Shown here piece after piece: positions 58,385 to 64,000 of a stretch of DNA of 64,000 nucleotides. How positions within the stretch are numbered: the stretch's first letter is position 1; every line of letters starts with the position of its first letter. The translations under genes and the position numbers were made by a program. Below the pieces are notes generated by a model. The model was not told the origin of the DNA. It worked only from the letters and a program-made list of their open reading frames with translations, and did no database searches. Location: the NCBI GenBank assembly GCA_947623455.1, contig OX392540.1, positions 26,778,410-26,842,409 of the forward strand. Direction: 5' to 3'. Source of the stretch: Mimachlamys varia. Taxonomy: Eukaryota > Mollusca > Bivalvia > Pectinida > Pectinidae.

Positions 58385-58648
58385 CATACTTGCCAACCCT
58401 CCCTATTTAGGAGGGAGACTCCCGATTTTGGACCCAAATATGTTGCATTTTCAACTTTGGAATCTGCTTAACTGTTCCTATTTTTAAAGATCTGATGATT
58501 TCATCTGAAAGAAGAGCTCAAAAGAAGCCATTTTAAAGTGTTATTTTTCCTCTGAATGTACATGTATACATATTATTTATGTTTTCAATTCTGGCCACGC
58601 GTAAGCTATGATCCCCCCCATGGAAATTTCAAAAAGTTGGCAAGTATG
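58385..58648 (-). mobile_element. MITE with 6-bp target duplication, copy 3
   Basis: Ends CATACTTGCCAACCCTCCCT and GTTGGCAAGTATG; flanks TTAAGT (58379-58384) and CTAAGT (58649-58654) match at 5 of 6. Opposite orientation to copies 1 and 2: the CTCCCTATTTAGGAGGGAG hairpin is here at the left end. Confidence 0.85.
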
Positions 58649-58654
58649 CTAAGT

Positions 58655-59039
58655 TGACAGAAAGCAGAGATCCCCAGCAAAGACGCTACCTGCAGCTGGT
58701 ACTTATGAATGCCAACTTGAAATCAGTTCTTATACTTATATCTTAATACATAACACTGATATTATGATGTTTACAGTTTGCAACTCTTCTGGGTGTGACA
58801 TCCTTGTTATGGCAGAAGGAGAAATTCTCGCTCAAAGTAAAGTGAAAATTGAAAAGAGATCTATAATTACAGCAGATGCTACGACCATTTTTAACAGTAT
58901 ACAGAAATACGAATTTAGGATTGGGCATTGACAGCGGATGCTACACCCATTCTTAACAGTTGACTAAAATACGACTTTAATTAGAACCGAGAAAAATTGG
59001 CATTGAATGTATTGTAATTTCTAAACAACCTTTTGTGAT
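58655..59039. other. AT-rich DNA with a short duplication
   Basis: ACAGCAGATGCTACGACCAT (58870) and ACAGCGGATGCTACACCCAT (58931) repeat about 60 bp apart. Nothing else was recognised. Confidence 0.5.
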
Positions 59040-59144
59040 CAATTGTCATCAGATTTCCTACAATTCTTAAAAAACTAAAATCTGCTGATATTAAAACGGG
59101 TCATTGTTTTATTCAGAACTGAATGTACTACATAGATTCTCTAA
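59040..59144. repeat. Direct repeat flanking MITE copy C, left
   Basis: ATCAGATTTCCTACAATTCT ... AAAACTAAAATCTGCTGATA ... TTCAGAACTGAATGTACTAC matches 59620-59745 in the same orientation at roughly 80% by eye. Confidence 0.7.
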
Positions 59145-59613
59145 TACAGTGGATTCCACTTAATATCACCCCTGTTAATATCACATTCCTCTTTATATCA
59201 TGTTTTTCTCAATCACCATTTTTCCTTCTATATAATCTATGTAATTTTATTTTATTAATGTCGTGTATTTTGAGAATAATTCCTCTTTATTTCATGTTTT
59301 TTTTAACCAGTCACATTAAATATCCAGAAAATTATGTCATTTTCATTGATTTCAGATTCAACCTTTACCAAAGATTACATTGAAAATAAAAAAACATTGC
59401 CAAAAAAAAAGGATTTTTAATGACATAATTTTATCTATAGATTGAGACATCTTCATATATACATTGAATATGTAGCTTACTTTTAGTTGTGGAGATTGGC
59501 AATGCACTAGATGTATTGAGAAAAACCTGTTTCTTTTAATGTCACATTCCTGTTAAAATAATGTTTTTGTCTGACAAATACAACATGATTTAAAGAGGAA
59601 TACACTAGCTGTA
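59145..59613 (+). mobile_element. TA-flanked MITE (Tc1/mariner-pogo type), copy C
   Basis: Starts TACAGTGGATTCCACTTAAT and ends GAGGAATACACTAGCTGTA, the right end carrying a 4-bp AGCT insertion compared with copy B. The internal sequence is parallel to copy B throughout. No transposase. Confidence 0.7.
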
Positions 59614-59619
59614 TTAACT

Positions 59620-59745
59620 ATCATCAGTACCAGGAAATTATGGGATTTCCCACAATTCATAGCAAAACTAAAATCTGCCGATATTAAAATAAGGATTTTT
59701 GTTCTATTCTGAACTGAATATACTACATAAATTTTCTAATACTAA
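59620..59745. repeat. Direct repeat flanking MITE copy C, right
   Basis: Partner of 59040-59144 (GGGATTTCCCACAATTCATA ... AAAACTAAAATCTGCCGATA ... CTGAACTGAATATACTACAT). Confidence 0.7.
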
Positions 59746-60235
59746 CTGCCATCAGGACCATGGTAATCCTATTGTATTAAACCAGGCTGATTCTACATAC
59801 TCATTAAATATATATTAACAAACCAATCCCTGTGATCCCACAACTAGGGGCTGTAATCCTTCTTTACTGTACAGATGTGTCCCTGCTAGGCGGGGTTCTA
59901 CAAGGAGAACTGAACCATTGGGAAAATGAGGACTTCTACTGCAGACTATACAAAATACCTGAGTGAAAGAGTTCAACACTTTGTCAGAATAAAAAAAAGG
60001 TTTGGGGAGGGGGGGGGGGGAGATAAAGTTGGGATAAATAATAAGAAGAGAGGTCATACCAGCAAAGAACAAAGTGCGGGGGGGGGGGAGTCTGGATAAA
60101 AAAAGTAGGAAAAAAAGAGATATCATAAAAGTTGGGGAAAAAAGGCAGAAAAAGAAGTTGGGGAGGGGGGAACAAACTGTCAAGCAAGGTAAATATTCTA
60201 TCCATTCATAGAGTCCGTTTATCAAAATCTGTTCA
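59746..60235. other. G-rich and A-rich low-complexity DNA
   Basis: Includes G runs near 60008-60020, 60078-60089 and 60162-60170 separated by AAAAAAG stretches. The 136-codon minus frame here is the complement of this purine-rich DNA and shows no domain. Confidence 0.5.
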
Positions 60236-61778
60236 GAAAAGGCATTAATTCTGTTAGTGCATAGAACTTAGTACCTGTCTAGAAATCCTTTATTCTGTTA
60301 GAGCATAGAACTTAGAACCTGTCTAGAAATCCTTGATTCTGTCAGAGCATAGAACTTAAAACCTGTCTAGAAATCATTGATTCTGTTAGAGCATAGAACT
60401 TAGAACCTGTCTAGAAATCATTGATTCTGTTAGGGCATAGAACTTAGAACCTGTCTAGAAATCATTAATTCTGTTAGTGCATAGAACTTAGTACCTGTCT
60501 AGAAATCATTGATTCTGTCAGAGTATAGAACTTAGAACCTGTCTAGAAATCATTGATTCTGTTAGGGCATAGAACTTAGAACCTGTCTAGAAATCATTAA
60601 TTCTGTTAGTGCATAGAACTTAGTACCTGTCTAGAAATCATTGATTCTTTCAGAGTATAGAACTTAGTACCTGTCTAGAAATCATTGATTCTGTCAGAGT
60701 ATAGAACTTAGAACCTGTCTAGAAATCCTTGATTCTGTTAGAGCATAGAACTTAGAACCTGTCTAGAAATCCTTGATTCTGTTAGAGCATAGAACTTAGA
60801 ACCTGTCTAGAAATCCTTTATTCTGTTAGAGCATAGAAATTAGAACCTGTCTAGAAATCCTTGATTCTGTTAGAGCATAGAACTTAGAACCTGTCTAGAA
60901 GTCATTGATTCTGTCAGAGCATAGATTTTAGAACCTGTCTAGAAATCATTGATTCTGTTAGAGCATACAACTTAGAACCTGTCTAGAAATCATTAATTCT
61001 GTCAGAGTATAGAACTTAGAACCTATCTAGAAATCATTGATTCTGTTAGAGCATACAACTTAGAACCTATCTAGAAATCATTGATTCTGTTAGGGCATAG
61101 AACTTAGAACCTGTCTAGAAATCATTGATTCTGTCAGAGTATAGAACTTAGAACCTATCTAGAAATCATTGATTCTGTTAGAGCATACAACTTAGAACCT
61201 GTCTAGAAATCATTAATTCTGTCAGAGTATAGAACTTAGAACCTATCTAGAAATCATTGATTCTGTTAGAGCATACAACTTAGAACCTATCTAGAAATCA
61301 TTGATTCTGTTAGGGCATAGAACTTAGAAACTGTCTAGAAATCATTAATTCTATTAGAGCATAGAACTTAAAACCTGTCTAGAAATCATTGATTCTTTCA
61401 GAGTATAGAACTTAGAACCTGTCTAGAAATCATTGATTCTGTTAGGGCATAGAACTTAGAAACTGTCTAGAAATCATTAATTCTGTCAGAGCATAGAACT
61501 TAGAACCTGTCTAGAAATCATTGATTCTGTCAGAGCATAGAACTTAGAACCTGTCTAGAAATCCTTGATTCTGCTAGGGCATAGCACTTAGAACCTGTCT
61601 AGAAATCCTTGATTCTGTTAGGGCATAGAACTTAGAACCTGTCTAGAAATCATTGATTCTGTTAGAGCATAGAACTTAGAACCTGTCTAGAAATCCTTGA
61701 TTCTGTTAGAGCATAGAACTTAGAACCTGTCTAGAAATCCTTGATTCTGTTAGGGCATAGAACTTAGAACCTGTCTAG
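60236..61778. repeat. 44-bp minisatellite (about 35 copies)
   Basis: Unit AGCATAGAACTTAGAACCTG then TCTAGAAATCATTGATTCTGTTAG (44 bp). Variants (CCTT for CATT, GTCAGAGT for GTTAGAGC, CTATC for CTGTC) recur in blocks, showing higher-order duplication. The core CATAGAA...ACCTGTCTAGA is shared with the 48-bp array at 62996-63976. Confidence 0.95.
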
Positions 61779-62340
61779 AATGACTGTCTTGTCAGACTGA
61801 CACTAAATCATTGTCAAACCCTTGCTTATGACAGAATACAGAACATGTTTGAAGAGACCATCTCTTTTGGATGACCACTGAATTTGTCTGAAATCTCAAG
61901 TAAACCCTGTGTTCTGTAGGACAAACAACCTGTCTAGAGAGACCACTTTCCTGCAAGTAGGGCGGAAGAATTGTACCTGCTGCCCCCATTGCATGATTTG
62001 TAAGAGGCGACTAAACTTTGGATTAGATCTTTCTAAAGAGCTTACCGTACTTATTCCTAATGTCTTAGGAACACCTGCTCCTATTCTCTTGTACCTTTGC
62101 AAGGGTCTCCATGTGAATCTTTCCTTTGTTCAAATTTTGCCCCTGGTTTAATTGATTTTGAGTTTGGATTATGATTATGTTGACACTTCGGTATTCTCTT
62201 ATTTATTGTCTCCCTTGACACCTCACTTTTTGTCTGTAGTTGAGTTGAGCGTCTCGAAAAATAGTAGTTGCTACTCCCTGCTTGATACTCAGCATTATGG
62301 GAGTGGAACGACAACGGATGGCTGTTCTGCTGGCATTATT
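61779..62340 (+). repeat. Dispersed-repeat-like block (SINE-like, uncertain)
   Basis: After a last ACCTGTCTAGA(A) word comes GACTGTCTTGTCAGACTGAC, a single ACAACCTGTCTAGAGAGACC (61928), GGGCGGAAGAATTGTACCTG, TGTAAGAGGCGACTAAACTT and GATACTCAGCATTATGGGAG. This reads like a dispersed short repeat from which the neighbouring ACCTGTCTAGA arrays may have grown. The 80- and 117-codon plus frames here have no recognised domain. Confidence 0.35.
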
Positions 62341-62995
62341 TTAGAAAATGTTTTTGTTTCTCTAATCAAATTATTCATTTTTGCTTCCAGAAATGTATGT
62401 AATAATAAGATTTTTAAAAGGGTAAATATGTTTTTTAAATATTTAAAAATAAATAATTTAAACCACAGTTTAAAAAAGAAATTCAACATAAACTGTTTTG
62501 AATAACACCAATGGTTTATATCCAAATGTTTCAAGTCCAATTACAATATATACCACATACATCATTATTGATCATCAGAGAAAGGTCATGGAAGTGGCCA
62601 TTTACCTAATTAAGAAAATTGTGCCAAATATATTGGTTTTCCCCCATGTGTGCCCCATAGCATCTGCTGTTTCATAAGACCCAGTGAAAAATTAGTCTGA
62701 AATTGATTATCCTCTAAATATACTAGTAGTAATTTTGTTGGGGTATTATGCAATTTTTCTCTGCTTTTCCTATTTAATGTGTCAAAAGTAGGACGGCCAA
62801 GTAATTTGGTGTCCATGATGATGATTTGTCATTCTGGTAATTTGTGCCACTAAGACACTTAGGTGTATTACTATCACGTATCTATGGTAACCAACATAAT
62901 ATAAGTCAAATAGAGATCAGCAATATATATTATACATACATGTAACCTAATTTGTTAAAATAAAACTCCATAAAAACATAGAAATTGAAACTACA
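62341..62995. other. AT-rich DNA, nothing recognised
   Basis: No exon, repeat or RNA gene was recognised before the 48-bp array. Confidence 0.45.
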
Positions 62996-63976
62996 TCAAC
63001 AGAAAACCTGTCGAGAGTGACCTCACCATCTGTAACAGACAGGAGCATAGAAAACCTGTCGAGAGTGACCTCTATCTGTGACAGACAGGGACATAGAAAA
63101 CCTGTCCAAAGTGACCTCACCATCTGTGACAAACCACAACATAGAAAACCTGTCTAGAGTGACCTCTCCATCTGTGACAGACAGCAACAAAGAAAACCTG
63201 TCAAGAGTGACATCAACATCTGTGACAGACAACAACATAGAAAACCTATCTAGAGTAACCTCACCATCTGTGACAGACAGCAACGTAGAAAACCTGTCTA
63301 GAGTGACATCACCATCTGTGAAAGACAGCAACATAGAAAACCTGTCTAGAGTGACCTCTCCATCTGTGACAGACAGGAACATAGAAAACCTGTCTAGAGT
63401 GCCCTCTCCATCTGTAACAGACAGGAACATAGAAAACCTGTCTAGAGTGACCTCTCCATCTGTGACAAACCGCAACATAGAAAACCTGTCTAGAGTGACC
63501 TCTCCATCTGTAACAGACAGGAACATAGAAAACCTGTCTAGAGTGACCTCTTTATCTGTGACAGACAGGAACATAGAAAACCTGTCTAGAGTGGCCTCTC
63601 CATCTGTGACAAACCTCAACATAGAAAACCTGTCTAGAGTGACCTCACCATCTGTTACAGACAGGAACATAGAAAACCTGTCTAGAGTGACCTCACCATC
63701 TGTGACAGATAGGAACATAGAAAACCTGTCTAGAGTGACCTCTCCATCTGTAACAGACAGGAACATAGAAAACCTGTCTAGAGTGACCTCTCCATCTGTG
63801 ACAAACCGCAACATAGAAAACCTGTCTAGAGTGACCTCTCCATCTGTAACAGACAGGAACATAGAAAACCTGTCTAGAGTGACCTCTTTATCTGTGACAG
63901 ACAGGAACATAGAAAACCTGTCTAGAGTGACCTCACCATCTGTGACAGACAGCAACATAGAAAACCTGTCTAGAGG
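62996..63976. repeat. 48-bp minisatellite (about 20 copies), open on both strands
   Basis: Unit AACATAGAAAACCTGTCTAG then AGTGACCTCTCCATCTGTGACAGACAGG; 48 bp, a multiple of three. The plus frame gives a 16-residue repeat NIENLSRVTSPSVTDR over about 300 codons; the minus frame gives MFLSVTDGEVTLDRFS over about 310. Many differences between units are silent in the plus frame (TCT/TCA, GTG/GTA, CTGTCT/CTGTCG), but others are not (Asn/Asp, Arg/Ser/Leu, Pro/Leu). Neither frame has convincing unique sequence at its ends. Most likely a minisatellite. Confidence 0.93.
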
Positions 63977-64000
63977 AACTTCTTTGTAAAAGACATGAAA

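Noticed and set aside
59815..60225. 136-codon minus-strand frame rich in Phe, Pro and Leu
   Set aside because: Complement of G- and A-rich low-complexity DNA, with no domain, splice signal or homology cue.
60236..63976. CRISPR-like regular arrays (44- and 48-bp periods)
   Set aside because: There is no alternation of constant repeat and unrelated spacer; the whole unit is conserved, and no cas genes are near. The host is eukaryotic.

Overview
The window looks like nuclear DNA of a metazoan, most likely a bivalve mollusc. It is AT-rich and has almost no long unique reading frame. The few plausible coding pieces are short exons bounded by GT-AG signals. The DNA is crowded with tandem repeats and small DNA transposons, including elements with tandem cores of about 158 bp next to GTCT/ACGG tetranucleotide runs, a layout known from bivalve 'pearl'/Helitron-like elements. 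No bacterial operon, phage, rRNA or CRISPR feature was seen. The species cannot be named from the sequence alone.

Layout. 1-9.1 kb: a 2-kb acidic-codon (GAT/GAG/GTG) repeat, a Gly/Ser/His repeat frame, a 32-bp minisatellite, a Helitron-like element, a TA-flanked MITE and a GC-rich 64-bp minisatellite. 3.8-21.5 kb, minus strand: a chain of GT-AG exons (E1-E5) whose first exon lies beside an E2F-like site and CCAAT boxes. Its introns hold most of the repeats, including a 3.6-kb array of about 158-bp units. 22.6-34.4 kb: nine near-identical 1,315-bp units, each carrying an 8-bp-TSD foldback MITE and a DR1-type nuclear-receptor motif. 34.4-40.5 kb: a dense MITE district, with a possible promoter and first exon on the plus strand at 39.1-39.2 kb. 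41.1-43.8 kb: a tRNA-derived SINE whose A-box segment (28 bp) has expanded to about 86 copies. 43.8-50.3 kb: mostly unique DNA with two well-supported coding-like exons on the plus strand (48426-48557 and 50177-50293). 51-56.2 kb: a 22-bp minisatellite, then a decayed DIRS-like reverse transcriptase split by a 2.63-kb CACTA-like transposon. 56.3-64 kb: a Helitron-like element with about 158-bp cores, more MITEs, and 44-bp and 48-bp arrays that share a core motif.

There is no operon-like cooperation between genes. At most there are parts of two or three intron-rich genes whose introns serve as landing ground for repeats. The most unusual objects are the SINE A-box array (41127-43532), the nine-copy satellite with its repaired perfect palindrome (22609-34436), and the CACTA-in-DIRS nest (52376-56215). 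All functional statements about exons are inferred from splice signals and open phase; nothing was searched or computed.
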